A model generated the notes under the pieces. That model was not told the DNA's origin and did no database searches. It saw only the letters and a list, made by a program, of their open reading frames with translations. From positions 126,145,817 to 126,209,816 of the forward strand of contig CM043958.1 of assembly GCA_014529385.2 (NCBI GenBank): a DNA stretch of 64,000 nucleotides. The letters are read 5' to 3'. Position 1 is the first letter of the stretch, and the number at the start of each line of letters is the position of its first letter. Made by a program: the position numbers and the translations under genes. Below, piece after piece: positions 22,154 through 33,072 of the stretch. The stretch comes from Adiantum capillus-veneris (Eukaryota; Streptophyta; Polypodiopsida; Polypodiales; Pteridaceae).

Positions 22154-22496
22154 GAAATCATAGTCGTCCTCGACTATGGTGTAGAGAAGATAAAGCATGT
22201 TCATGAGTCCTTTTCTTAGCGGGTAGAGGATCCCTATGTTACCCTACGACATCATTCCACAATGGATGACTAGTCCATTTGGCGCTTGAGAGCTTGAGGC
22301 TGCCGCAAGCATGTCTGCAGATTAGTCCTATCAGTCTTCCATAGTAGAGTGACAAGCTCTACTTGGTGTTTGGGAGACGTCGTCTCCGCAAACTTGATCT
22401 AAGCATGCATACTACTTCATTTTTGTGCACAAATAAAGAAAAAGAGAGTCTTATAAGACAAAATTTTTGTTCATTTTTAACATTTTGTACATTTGC
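22154..22496 (-). other. Chromovirus 3' untranslated interior
   Basis: Non-coding sequence between the chromodomain and the polypurine tract. No open frame of note. Confidence 0.6.
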
Positions 22497-23001
22497 TTAC
22501 TCTTGGGAAGCATTGTAAGCATTGACAAGGTTTAGGTTATCCTTTAATTGTATGCCTTGCATCCATCTAGCATCTTCAAAAGGATAATTCTTAAACTTAA
22601 AAAGATATCGTGGGATAGTCTTACCGCCTCTTAGTACCTTGTTCTTCATGTCGGAGAATGGACTCGGGCTACAGCACCTCTTCTTGGTCCTCGATCTCCG
22701 GTGGGTCTTCAATAGTTGGTTCTTGAGGTGGCTCTCCTTTGTAAGGCTTTAATAGGCTCACATGAAAAGCATTGTGTATGAGCCAATGATTGGGCAACTT
22801 AAGTTGATAGGCCATCTCATTGATTGGCCTAAGAATCTGAAAGGGACCATAGTATCTTTTTGCTAGTTTAGCATAGTACTTTTGGTGACCCGTAGGATTC
22901 TTTACCGTTGTGTGCCTTAATCGAGCCTTGGGAAACTTTAACAAGACCCAATCGTTTTCGTTAAAGGCTTGGGCTCTTCTGTGCTTGTCAGCAGCAGCCT
23001 T
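22497..23001 (-). pseudogene. Chromovirus integrase C-terminus and chromodomain
   Basis: The frame continues from integrase after an in-frame TAA at 23002-23004. It contains the GPY/F-like segment [17 protein letters not shown] and [11 protein letters not shown]. After a TAG near 22669 and a frameshift, the chromodomain reads ILRHEE, then GKTIPRYLFKFKNYPFEDARW, then LNLVNAY. The pattern ILxHR...YLVKWxGYP..DAxWE is that of plant chromovirus chromodomains, which steer insertion to particular chromatin. Aromatic cage positions are only partly conserved here (Phe-Lys-Phe instead of Val-Lys-Trp). Confidence 0.75.
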
Positions 23002-25045
23002 TTAACTTTGTTGTGAGATAGAGATAACATCCTTAATCTTTTGGAAAGATTCTTGTAGGTCTCGGCTATACTCATCTGCAGCGAAGATCTTCCCATGTAC
23101 CTTAAGTAGCAAGGGACTTTTTGATCTTCCCTCAATTACCTCGAAAGGTGCTTTTCCCGTGGAAGTATGTACAGTGTTATTGTAAGCATACTCCACTAAG
23201 GGTAAGTACTTCTCCCATTGGGATCTTTGATCTACTTCCGTTACATAGGCTTTTGGTAGATGGAGAATGGTTAGGTTAGCTATTTCACTTTGGCCATCAG
23301 TTTGTGGATGATAGGCCAAAGAGAAGTTTAGCCTTGTTCCTAAATTCTCAAAGAGACCCTTCCAGAAATTACTGGTCATTCTAGGATCTCTATCCGACAC
23401 TATGGACATGGGCAAGCCATGGTACTTGAAAATTTGTGAAATAAAGAGGGTTGCCATTTGATGGGCTTTGATAGTCTTTTTGACAGGTATAAAATGAGCT
23501 TGTTTACTAAACCTGTCTACTATCATCCATATTCCCGTATTCCCATGGATAGACTTAGGCAATCCAAAGATAAAATCCAAGGATATGCTCTCCCATGGTG
23601 AATTAGGGATTGGCAAGGGTTGAAGCAATCCAAGTTGCTTCCCTCTATCAAATTTTGTCTTTTGGCATACCACACATTTGGAAACATACTCTTGTATGTT
23701 CACTTTCATGGTAGGCCAATAGAAAGATGTTTCAATTCCCTTTAAGGTAGACTGAATCCCTCTATGCCCCGCATAAGGTGGAGCAGGAGATTCATACATT
23801 ACTTTCTCACGTAGTGAGTTAGTAACGCATAGTCTATTGCCATAGAAAAGATAACCATCTTGTAAAGTAAATGGTTCTTCTTTCTTCCCTAATGCAAGGG
23901 CTGAAATCACATCTCTAAAATCGGGATCAATAGCATACTCATCTATCATTGAAGATAGATCATTGTGAGTTGCTATGGAAATCGCATTCACTCTCGGCCG
24001 TCTTGAGAGTGCATCAGCTACTTGATTATGCTTGCCAGCAATGTGAGCAATATGAAAATGAAATTGCGAAAGGAAATTTTCCCACCTCATTTGTTTGTCG
24101 GAGAGCTTGGTCTGTGTCATGAAGTACTTAAGACTTTGGTGATCCGTTCGCAGAATGAAAGGAGTCCCCAATAAATAGTGCTTCCATGAGTCTAAGGCAT
24201 GTAGAACTGCAAGGAGTTCCTTTTCGTATATGCCTAGAGCTTGCTCAACAGGGTCGAGCCTTCGATTCTCATAGCCTATGGCATGCCCTTCTTGGAGCAA
24301 AACAGCTCCAAGGCAATCACCACAAGCATCGCATTGGACCTCAAATGGTTTTGAGAGATCCGGTAGTGTAAGCACAGGTTGAGAGATAAGCTTTTCTTTA
24401 AGCTTTTCGAAAGCATTGTTCTCCTTAGCAGACCATGTATACCTAACGCTTTTCTTTGTTAGGTCATGTAATGGTCCCGCAATTTGTGAGAACTTTTCTA
24501 TGAAGCGTCTATAGTATGCACACATACCTATGAAGCTTCTTAGTTTATGCAGATTCCTTGGTTTAGGCCATCCTTTTATTACCTCTAACTTGGATGGATC
24601 CATTTGGATGCCATCTTGAGAGATAATGTGACCTAAATACTGAAACTCTTGCAAGAAAAATTCACTTTTCTTTCGATTAACATAAAGTTTATTCTCTCTT
24701 AAAACTTGAAATATTACCTGGAGGTGTTGCTTGTGTTCCTCCAATGAATTAGAGTAGATGATAATATCATCAAAGAACACTCCAGTGAAGGTTCGATGAG
24801 GCCTGAACAGCTTATCCATCAAGCGGTTGAATGTGGCTGGTGCATTGGTCAAGCCAAAAGGCATGACAATGTATTCGTAAAGACCAAATGTAGTACGAAA
24901 TGCGGTCTTTACAATGTCTTGATCAACTATCCTTATTTGATGATAGCCACTTTTTAGGTCAACCCTACTGAAGTAGGTCGATCCTTGTAGCTTATCAAAT
25001 AGGTCTTCTACTCGTGGAACGGGAAACCTATTCTTGATAGTGATC
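23002..25045 (-). pseudogene. Chromovirus reverse transcriptase, RNase H and integrase
   Basis: The frame opens right after the RT frameshift near 25045. It gives the RT core (VDLKSGYHQIRI, MPFGLTNAPATF, catalytic VFFDDIIIYS in place of YxDD), a Ty3-type RNase H (FEVQCDACGDCLGAVLLQEG, LRTDHQSLKYF) and integrase. The integrase shows the zinc segment CVVCQKTKFDRG, then LDFIFGLPKS, VSDRDPRMTSNFW and AYHPQTDGQSE. D, D and E positions of integrase are present. A TAA at 23002 ends it where the motif expects Tyr, and the frame continues beyond. Apart from that stop and the upstream shift, it is close to intact. Confidence 0.9.
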
Positions 25046-27443
25046 CTAGTGCTCTATAGTTGACACACATACGATATGTGCCGTCTTTCTTTTGCACTAA
25101 TAGCACAGGTGAGCAAAATGGAGATGAGCTTGGCCTAACCATACCCTTCTCAACTAACTCATGCACTTGCCGCATAATCTCCTCTTGTTGAGCTTGAGAA
25201 ACTCTATAAGGAGGTTTATTAGGCGGTGAACTTCCTGGAAGAAGTTCAATTGCATGGTCATCATTACCTCGTTTAGGAGGTAGCTCACAAGGGATGTCGT
25301 CAATAAAAACATCTTGAAACCCCTTGAGAAAATTGGATAACTCTAATTCCTTTTGGTTGCTTTTATTTTCTTTTGCTAAAGCATTAGGTTCATTTTGAGA
25401 GTCTTTAACAAAAATCACGTACACGGAAATAGAGCTCTTTATTGACTTGTTGAAAGCTGGTGTATGTACAATGGGGATGGTGTTCCCCATTTCCTTAGCA
25501 TCTATATACATGTCTTTTTCCCTGAACTTAAAGGAGATTCTCCTTTCAGGAAATTTAACATCGGCAGCCAGGCGGTCAAACCATGGTGCCCCTAGGATTA
25601 TATCCTCATGCTTGAGAGGAGAGATAAAGAAGTCCTCTTTGTCCACATAGCCTTGGACATGAAGCCTCAATTTCCCGATTAAGGGAGTGACTAACGCTTC
25701 TTGCCCCTTGAAGGCACTGTCTGCGGGTAGGACATCTCCCATCTCGTACGATTGTATTCCTAGCTTAGTGGCCAACTCTATAGATATAAAATTGTGAGTA
25801 GAACCAGGGTCAAAGAGAATAAAAGCATCATGTTCTCTTACCTTTCCCCAAGCATGGCATAGAGGAGATCCTTTGTGGTGAGTTTGGTGAGTCTCCTCCT
25901 CTTGGATTTCAACCAAGGAAGCTCTAGGAGGATCTTGGCGGTTGTTCTTTTGGGGACAAGCGCGGTACTCATGCCCTTGTTCGCCGCACTTGAAACACCG
26001 GCTATCCTTACGATAACGCTCAAGCTCTTCAGGAGAGAGTTTATTCTTACCTTTGTAAACTCCCTTCTCTTTAGCTTTGTTGGAGTTGCCCTTAGGAGAG
26101 TTTTGGACATTTTCCTTCCCCTTAGGCTCATTGGAACCCTTGTTTTCCGGGGGCTTATTATTTCTTTTTGCCCCTGTTTGGAAATTGATTCGAGAGGCGA
26201 CCATAGTGTGGTGTATTACCGCCGATATGGTACGTGGTCTTTGGGAGTTGACATACTCTGCCATTTCTTCGGTTAAGCCCGCACAAAATTGTTGCTTTTG
26301 CTCTCCAAAATCCAACTTTTTGAAGACAGTGGCTTTGAGTTGTAGGTCCCAAAACTTGTCTACATATTTGTGGATAGATTCATTGGGAGAGAGCTTTAAG
26401 CTTCGCCATTCGGTGAGTACTTTGTCTTTAGCATCGGTGGCCAAAAACTGCTTCATAATGGAAGCTCTTAAAGCTTTCCATGTTCGTGGAGCTTCACCGT
26501 TGGCTCGTAGGCTAGACCACCATTGTCTGGCGGACTTTTGAAAGTGCATAGCTACATGGCGTAGCTTAGAGGACTCCGTGAAGCCCTCATCTCCAAACGC
26601 CGCATCGAATTGTTGGATAAAGGCCAAGACTTTGTCCGTAGCACCAAAGGTAGCATCATAGGTAAGGAAAGAGATGCTCTTCCCTCCCTCTTTGAATTTC
26701 TTCAACTTGGACGACCTCTTCCATGCGGCATAGGATTTCCTATGGCCTCTTCTTTTTGATGGTTCAAAGGTTGCACCATCACTTTCTTTAGAAGGTAAAG
26801 AATTTGAAGAAGGTGGAGAAGAGGGTGACCTCTTTCTCGCCTTTTTCTTATCTTGATCTTTGTCGTCTTCACCATAGCTTTCATAAGAGGAAGAGGATGA
26901 AGAAGATGGAGAAGAGGGTGTCCTCTTTCTCGCCTTTTTCTTCTCTTGATTTTTATCATCCCTCTTTGAATTATGGCGTGGAGAAGAGTGTGATGGTCTT
27001 CTCCGCTTTGGTGGTGATGGAGAGTGTTTAGCCCGCCGTCTTCGTGGAGCCATCTCCGCCGAGGTGGCGGGAGACTCGCTTCTTTTTCGCTCCTTCGGTG
27101 GAGGCTCTTGAGTTCTCCTTTGGGAAGGAGATGCATCATCAAGAAGTAAATTCTTGAGCCCTTCATATGGATTCTCTTCTTCTTCCCGAATCGGAGAGAG
27201 ACCTCTTTTGGTAGTCTCACAAGGAGGCTTCCTAGGTGTTCTCTCATCATGGTGATGAGCTTGGAGAATCCCGTGAGCACAGAGCTGCCGTTGCACTTCA
27301 CTTTGGAGAGATGGATTGCCCATGGCTTGTTGAAGCCTAGAAACAAGATAGTTAGCAAGCATTGAAGCATCATTAGTAGCTTGCTCATGAGCAAAATCAA
27401 AGTTATCAACATTAATTTCACTCTCTTTACTATTGTCAGCCAT
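25008..27443 (-). pseudogene. Chromovirus gag and protease, running into RT
   Basis: The ATG at 27443 (MADNSKESE) starts an 811-residue frame. It holds a disordered, Ser/Lys/Arg-rich N-terminal third with repeated KKARKR(T/S)PSSP blocks. Next come the Retrotrans-gag domain (ARQWWSSLRANGEAPRTWKA, LRASIMKQFLATDAKDKV), a zinc knuckle CFKCGEQGHEYRAC, and a protease with LFDPGSTHNFIS, where D-P-G replaces the usual D-S/T-G. The start of RT (RPSSSPFCSPVLLVQKKDGT) follows. A small indel at about 25043-25050 diverts the frame to a stop; the natural continuation is the next frame. Confidence 0.9.
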
Positions 27444-27825
27444 TCTAACAACTTTTAGGTGTACTTTGGCACTTCAAGCCCTAGTTGCTACTCCTCTTTA
27501 CCCCTTTAGAAAAAGCACTCAAGCTATTGTACCCGCGGCTCAAATACCATTAATTGCAAGGAATAGAAGAGAGGGTCTTTCGACACCAAAACAGCACCGG
27601 CTCCTGTCAAGCTTCTAATAGCTCAATAGTGGTTAAGCCGTAGGCAAGCCCCGTAGGAATCCACTATTAAGACCATAGCTCTCGACGGTGATGTCCCGTT
27701 AACTGCATGAAGGCAGGCGCACTGCAAGGCTGAAAAATCCCTATTCTACTTACTCACAGGCAATTAATAATACCAACCATTTGTAGCTAGCTTTCCCTTC
27801 TTGAGCAAGAAAAGAGAAACCTTGA

Positions 27826-27837
27826 GCTCTGATACCA
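27826..27837 (-). other. Primer-binding site of the chromovirus
   Basis: The minus strand reads TGGTATCAGAGC, complementary to initiator tRNA-Met, one base from the 5' LTR end. Confidence 0.93.
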
Positions 27838-27838
27838 A

Positions 27839-29429
27839 TGTAACATTTAATGGCCTAATAACTTATGTGTAGCGGAAATTAGCATGAACATAGTGGGCAT
27901 TTCATTAGAATAGATTCCTAGTGAGAATTACAAGAGTGCTTGGGTGGAGAGAGCAATAAAAATCATAACACCTAGTTAGATAGCATCGACAATACTTTCA
28001 AAAGAGAGAGAAATTAAGCTATTGACAACATTTGAGGACCGGATTTTCATGGAGCCGGTCCCCCCTCCAAAAGGCTTTGTATTATGGTTTCTCCCATCAA
28101 GAGAGACATTGTACAATACAATTCTTTGTGTTCCTTCAAGACTAGCTAGTGCAATGAAGATGGAAACTTCATGCACTAAGCAAAACACTTAACAAACACA
28201 ACTTGAATTATCCCCATTCTCAGACCCAAGACCTCACACACCTTCGAAGATGGTGAGAGCTAGCAGGGTATGAGAGTAGATTGGGAGGAAGAACGAGTAT
28301 CTTACGAGAAAGATGTACATATCCTCACATAATCACTCATATGTAGCATAGCTTAGCTTAGTAATTAGCTTGGTAGAGGAGATGAGCATGCATTGAAGCT
28401 TGGCTCTTGGTTGGATTTGCATCCACATGCCAAGAGAGTGTTGATGTAGGCTTCTATCTCACAAGCTTGGAGTAGGTGATGAGTTCTCCATTAAAGCTTG
28501 GGAAGAGATAGTCTTCTCTTTCTTCACACATGAGCTTGTGTGAGTGTGTGTGTGATAATGCCTTGGAAAAATCAGCCCCCTCTCTCTCTTGGGCGAGCCC
28601 TCTTGCTAATTGCTCTTGCTGAAGCCTCATTGGCCCTCCCCAAGTCAAGCCAATTACAATTAAGCAGCATAAGTGATAGCCTTCTGACATGTGTCCCCCT
28701 TTCCCGTTTTGTGAGAGCTTTAGGTAATTAAATAATTAAACTAAACTCTCATTGGACCCCTTTGCCTCCTGGCCAATAGGAATCAGGCAAGCCATGGGGC
28801 TCCTGAATGCTCATTGGACCCCTTGGGAGACTGCCCAATAGTCTTCTAGGAGACTTAATTCTCATTGGTTTCTTTTATTAAATGTTTTTAAATTAATTAA
28901 ACTAGATTTACTCTAGCTTAATTTTCATTGGTCCACTTCAAGGGTCATCCAATAGAAATTGGGCACACCTTGTGGGCATCTGGCCTAGGGAGCTGACATG
29001 TGTCCCTAATTCCCTTTGTGTAAAGGGAGCCTGTGTGTGTGTGTGTGTGTGGCTTTCTCTCTCATCCCCTACCTTTAGGGCTCGCCCCCTCCCATATAGG
29101 GATGTGCAAAGACTTTTAGGGCACACACAAAGCATCCAATTTTTCCTAGGGTTGACCTTTGGACACAACCTTTGAATTTTGGAACCTTAGCATTTTGGAA
29201 GTCTTAATGGGCTGAACCTTAGGGTCTTTTTAGCCCATTGTTGCACATGGCTCTTTTGCAGATGGCCCCCCCTTTGGATCCCTATTTTCCCTCCTTTGGA
29301 TCCCTACTGTGGCCGGTCTGCTAGCTTAACCAATATTCTAGCTTTTTCTCCCCTGGCCTTCCCCACATTAAATGATCAGTTTAATATGAGAAAATCATTT
29401 AGGAGAATTAGATATTGATTATTATGACA
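27839..29429 (-). repeat. Chromovirus 5' LTR, 1591 bp
   Basis: Perfect TG...CA ends. It carries CCAAT-box-like motifs, an AT-rich U3 and a 70-codon frame (27976-28188) shared with the other copies. Followed by TSD TGTTT at 29430-29434. Confidence 0.95.
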
Positions 29430-29502
29430 TGTTTCCCTCTTCTCCCTCGTAATACTCGCCTACCTTGTTTAATGGCACTGGCCTAGTATTTAGTTGAGGC
29501 AT
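29430..29502 (-). pseudogene. Start of the protease ORF of the gag-protease element
   Basis: The ATG at 29502 opens a new frame two bases after the gag stop (TGA-A-ATG). It runs MPQLNTRPVPLNKVGEYYEG up to the chromovirus insertion point. Its continuation is at 20461-20551, which carries the DSGA active site. This indicates gag and protease as separate, closely coupled ORFs. Confidence 0.65.
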
Positions 29503-29503
29503 T

Positions 29504-32095
29504 TCAAGCTTTGATGCCTTCCTCGATTTGATTCATTGGCGTTTTTACACCAAATTTCTCTAGACATTTACCCACATTAGCCCACATGTTTGGTCTTATT
29601 CTGAGCAACTCGGCTAACATTATTGTACAGATGACTGGGGTAGATAGAATATCTACTATCCCCTTTGAATCGATGGCCTTGTTGGGAGACAGTCTCTGTG
29701 ATGGGACTGCAACCACATCTGACTTGGTCTCGTACTGTCCCATGTAGGACGGTAGTGTTCTTAGCGAATGGGGTTGACTATCCATAGAGTGTACAGCTCC
29801 TTTGTCGCCCCAATACGATCGCACGTCTAGATTCATTTGCGATCCAGTGTCAAATTCCTCTATTGGTGGTAGAAACACTCCTCGTTCATCACCAGTCTTG
29901 TCTACTCGTCTTCTTAGGTCATCGCCTTCATTGGCCTCTTTGAATTGTTTCCACAATTTGTCAAGACCATCTATCTCTTTACAATCCTCAGGTATAGCTT
30001 GGTGAAATCCCTCGGAAGAGTTATCCGTGGTATTCAGTACTATCCTTGGTTCTAATGCTGGGTCTTTGAGGTTTGGTCTGTGCTCATGACTAGAATCTGG
30101 CTCTTTTAGTTCCTGGTTTGGTGGGATTACTTGTGTAGGCATGACACGGATCACATCCTCAAGTTTTGCAATTGGTGGATATAGTAAATCTTGGGCTGTT
30201 TGAATCATTTTCTGGCACATTTCAAACCTTTGCTTTTCTAGTTCCGCATAGGGATATGTCATCCACCTGTGTTCTTGGGTTTGGTTGTTTTTGAGCCTCA
30301 CATCATAGGCTTTCAAGAGGGCATCTAATGTCTCATTAACCTTCTCTGCCAACACAGATCCTCCTGAACTAGCACTTCTTGGTTTCTCATCCGTGGATGG
30401 TTCTTCTAGAGGTTTAACCATCTGTGTAAGAGAAGGTGCCTCCTTTTCCTCATGTTGTTTTATCTTCTTCTCAGCTTTGGTAAGCTTCTTAGTTAGGGAT
30501 TTTTTCTCTCGTTCCCTGCGTGCTTTCATCCTAGTCTTTCTAGCTTTCCAACTATTTCGTTTTCTCTTGATTTTCTGACTTGGTGCATCTGTCTTTGGTC
30601 CATCATCTATCTTTGGACTCGTGTCACTTTCCATGTTCTTTGTCTCTGGATTCTCATCAGCTTTCTTTTGAGCTTGTGCTCTCGTAAGCACTTGAACTGG
30701 TACGACATTTTCATTTTTTGAGCTACTAGGTAGCTGAACAATCCCTAATACATTTGTCGTGCTTTTCCTGATTTGGTTTTGGTTTTTCGGGCAATCGGGG
30801 ATCAAGTGAGTGATGCCACACTCAACACAATAGGCATTTACTTCAGTGATCTCCGTATGAGGACATTGCTTGACCAAGTGGTTGTCACGACTTTTGTGAC
30901 AATCTGTCTCTGGTTGAGGAGATTCTTTTAGCATTTCCTCTTGGCTATAAGCAAGCTTTGACCTAGATAAGCCGCTATTTTCAATGAATCGCAATGTCCT
31001 TTCGTCCATTTCATACCTTCTTTCTTTCAACTGAAACCCAGGAGGTGGAGGTTGTACTGGCCTCACCACTCCATGTGTTTCTCTCACATTTTGTTGCTCC
31101 GAAGGGTAGTACTTGCTATACCACATTGTAGCTGGTACTGGCGTTGGTTTATTTGATGCTTCCATCATTGGCATGTATCTCATGTCTACCGGCATTCTAG
31201 CACCTGGCAGCGGAGGTTGTTGTCCTAAGACAAGCTATGGCCTTAAAACTCCTACTGGTCCTGGCGCATTCCCCGTAATGTATCTAGGTGGAGTAGGTGC
31301 TTCTGGAACAGGTTGTACATACCTCTCCCTAGCATTTTCCATGCTATAATAGCACTCTTCCCCCATATGGTTCGTCCATTTTCTCTCAATTTCACACCCC
31401 TTCGGCTCTCCCGAATCAGACCTTACAAGAGGAATCAACCTCTTGACCAATTCGTCGATAAGATTTTCTTGATCAATAGGTGTCGTTGGCTTGGAAATGG
31501 ACTCACTTGTTTGTGAAACACTATGCTAAGAGGATGTGTCGTCTCCTTCACTCTTTAAGTCCTTTTCTTTGTAAGCCTCACAGTTATCCACTAGATAAAG
31601 AGCTTCTTTGATCAACTCGTTTAGCGTCATCCTCCTTATCATATGCAGATCCTTCTGAAGGCCCGCATGTCTCATTCCCTGGATAAAGATCAGCATCAGT
31701 CGTGCTTGCGTAGGTAATTGCGCTCTCGGACAGAGCTTAACATATCTCTTGAGCCGTAATGATGCTTTGCGTACTCATTCATTCTCTTTCTGTTTGAATC
31801 TATGGATTTGCGAGACCATGTTGTGAGCGATGCCTTTTGGCGAGAATTCTTCAATAAACTCCTCAAACAGCTCATCTAGGGTCTCAAAATCCCATTTTTC
31901 CACCGAATCGAACCATGTAGCTGCATCATCTTCTAGAGTCAATCCAAATCCCGCAAATTGTGTCGCAAAATCTGAAACTTCCTCTGCTCTAATCACTCTT
32001 CTAAAAGCCGCTATGTGATCTCTCGGATATTTATCTCCGGAGTATTTTCTGTTTACCCATTTCTGGACTTGGGATGGTCTAACTCGTCTATGCGC
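29504..32095 (-). pseudogene. gag of the RT-less element, three nonsense codons in one frame
   Basis: A single frame of about 860 codons runs from the LINE junction to the TGA at 29504-29506, interrupted only by TGA near 31774 and TAGs near 31526 and 31233. The N-terminal part is a Ty3-type gag: YSGDKYPRDHIAAFRRVIRA, FGLTLEDDAATWFDSVEKWD, EFIEEFSPKG. Later come two zinc knuckles of the unusual form CX2CX3HX4C; the second (CVECGITHLIPDC) is intact, while the first has Ser for its second Cys. A strongly basic coiled-coil-like stretch (KAEKKIKQHEEKEAP region) follows. The true N-terminus is lost. Confidence 0.8.
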
Positions 32096-33060
32096 AGCAC
32101 TGGCTTTGAGCATTGTAATGAGAGGATGCGACCTGATGGCAAATAGCAAGGGTGCCAGGGGACATCCTTGCTTAATAGACCTTTAACCTCAAAAGATCCC
32201 ACAATTCTGTCATTAAACAAGAGCTCTGATTGGCTACCACCACCTAGTGTGCATATGAGGCGACAAAGGCGAGGCCCAAAGCCCAGAGCTCCCATGACTT
32301 CTTCTATATAGGACCATTCTATCCTATCATAGGCTTTGTCGAGGTCCAGCTGCAGCAAGATGCACTCTTGCTTAGAGAAGGATGCATACTCTATTCCTAC
32401 CATTGTTGCCAATATATTGTCATATATAGATCTTCGTTTAATGAACCCGTGTTGATGGGGAGAGATGATCCAACTCAGGAGGGAGGCAAGTCTGAGAGCT
32501 ATCGCCTTGGCAATAATTTTGTATGCTAATGAAATCATCGTAATGGGACGCCAATGTTTAAGTTGAGAGCAGCAAATCTGTTTGGGGATGGGTTTGATAA
32601 GTCCTCTCTTAACACTTGTATCCAATGACTCTTCGAAAACAGCTAGATTGGCCATCCGTGTGACTGGACCCTTGAGATCTCCCAAAATTCCCTGAAGAAT
32701 TCAGCCGTCAGTCCATCCCAGCCGGGGGACGTTTCATTGCCAAGAGCTTTTAGTGCCGCTGAGCATTCTTCCTCAGAGAAGGCCTTTTCCATGCGGTTGG
32801 CTTCCTCCTGGGGAACCTTCTTTTCAACACTTCCAAGTAAAGACGCCCAGTCTTCTTCCACTTTCTGAGATTGGGTCTCTGGCTGGCCGATAATCTGGCT
32901 GAGATACTTGAGCATAAGTGCAGCCATCTCATCTTGGTTTTGAATTGTATTCCCTTTCTCATCATCGAGCACTTGCACGCAGCCTCGACTTTTCCTCACT
33001 TTCAGAGTCCTTAAAAAATGTGCTTGGCTAGAAGGCTCTGGTTGTAGGAAAGTTTCCCTA
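32096..33060 (-). pseudogene. LINE ORF2 reverse transcriptase fragment
   Basis: The frame opens at the 5' truncation point and passes GNETSPGWDGLTAEFFREFW, shifts frame near 32660, then shows GLIKPIPK, HWRPITMISLAYKIIAKAIA, RRSIYDNILATM and motif A as LQLDLDKAYDRIEWSY. These are classic plant L1 RT motifs. A second shift precedes LLFAIRSHPLITMLKA, after which the gag of the inserted element begins without a break. The catalytic YADD box is missing. In an intact LINE this enzyme copies the element RNA onto nicked chromosomal DNA. Confidence 0.88.
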
Positions 33061-33072
33061 GATACACGGGGA

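Larger units (their letters stand above)
20552..29429 (-). mobile_element. Chromovirus (Ty3/Gypsy with chromodomain), TSD TGTTT
   Basis: A full-length 8.9-kb minus-strand element. LTRs at 20552-22140 and 27839-29429 differ by roughly a dozen substitutions by eye, about 1%. TGTTT flanks it at 20547-20551 and 29430-29434. Primer-binding site and polypurine tract are present. The order gag, protease, RT, RNase H, integrase, chromodomain is that of Gypsy chromoviruses. Coding lesions are few: one frameshift in RT, two in-frame stops near integrase and chromodomain, and one frameshift inside the chromodomain. It landed inside the protease ORF of the gag-protease element. Confidence 0.95.
16111..32095 (-). 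mobile_element. RT-less gag-protease LTR retrotransposon, itself split by a chromovirus
   Basis: A 3' LTR (16111-17064) and polypurine tract are present. The 5' LTR and the first gag codons are missing at the junction with LINE sequence near 32095. Excluding the chromovirus, the interior is about 6.1 kb. It encodes gag, a retropepsin and a long C-terminal tail with W-[IVA]-[PK]-K repeats, but no reverse transcriptase, RNase H or integrase. The interior 3' to the tail (17.1-18.8 kb) is non-coding. The element would have needed a helper for reverse transcription. Family name unknown to me. Confidence 0.8.
15351..33060 (-). mobile_element. 5'-truncated L1-type LINE, split by nested insertions
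   Basis: The identical 12-mer GATACACGGGGA lies at 15339-15350 and 33061-33072. On the minus strand the element ends with a 12-nt poly-A (15351-15362) directly before the left copy, as target-primed reverse transcription produces. LINE coding remnants lie at both ends: RT at 32096-33060 and the zinc-finger C-terminus at 15513-16110. The 5' end starts inside ORF2, between endonuclease and RT. Roughly a kilobase of ORF2, including the YADD box, is missing at the junction with the gag-protease element, so a deletion accompanied or followed that insertion. Confidence 0.88.

Noticed and set aside
26702-27451. Long minus-strand alternative frame over chromovirus gag
   Set aside because: Shadow of the real gag frame at 25008-27443; the composition is an off-frame reading of Lys/Arg/Ser codons.
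32095-32125. AGAGG near 32121 as a TSD for the gag-protease element (AGAGG also at 16106-16110)
   Set aside because: At 32121 it lies within LINE coding sequence about 25 bases from the junction, not at an LTR edge, and the 5' LTR is absent, so the match is probably chance.
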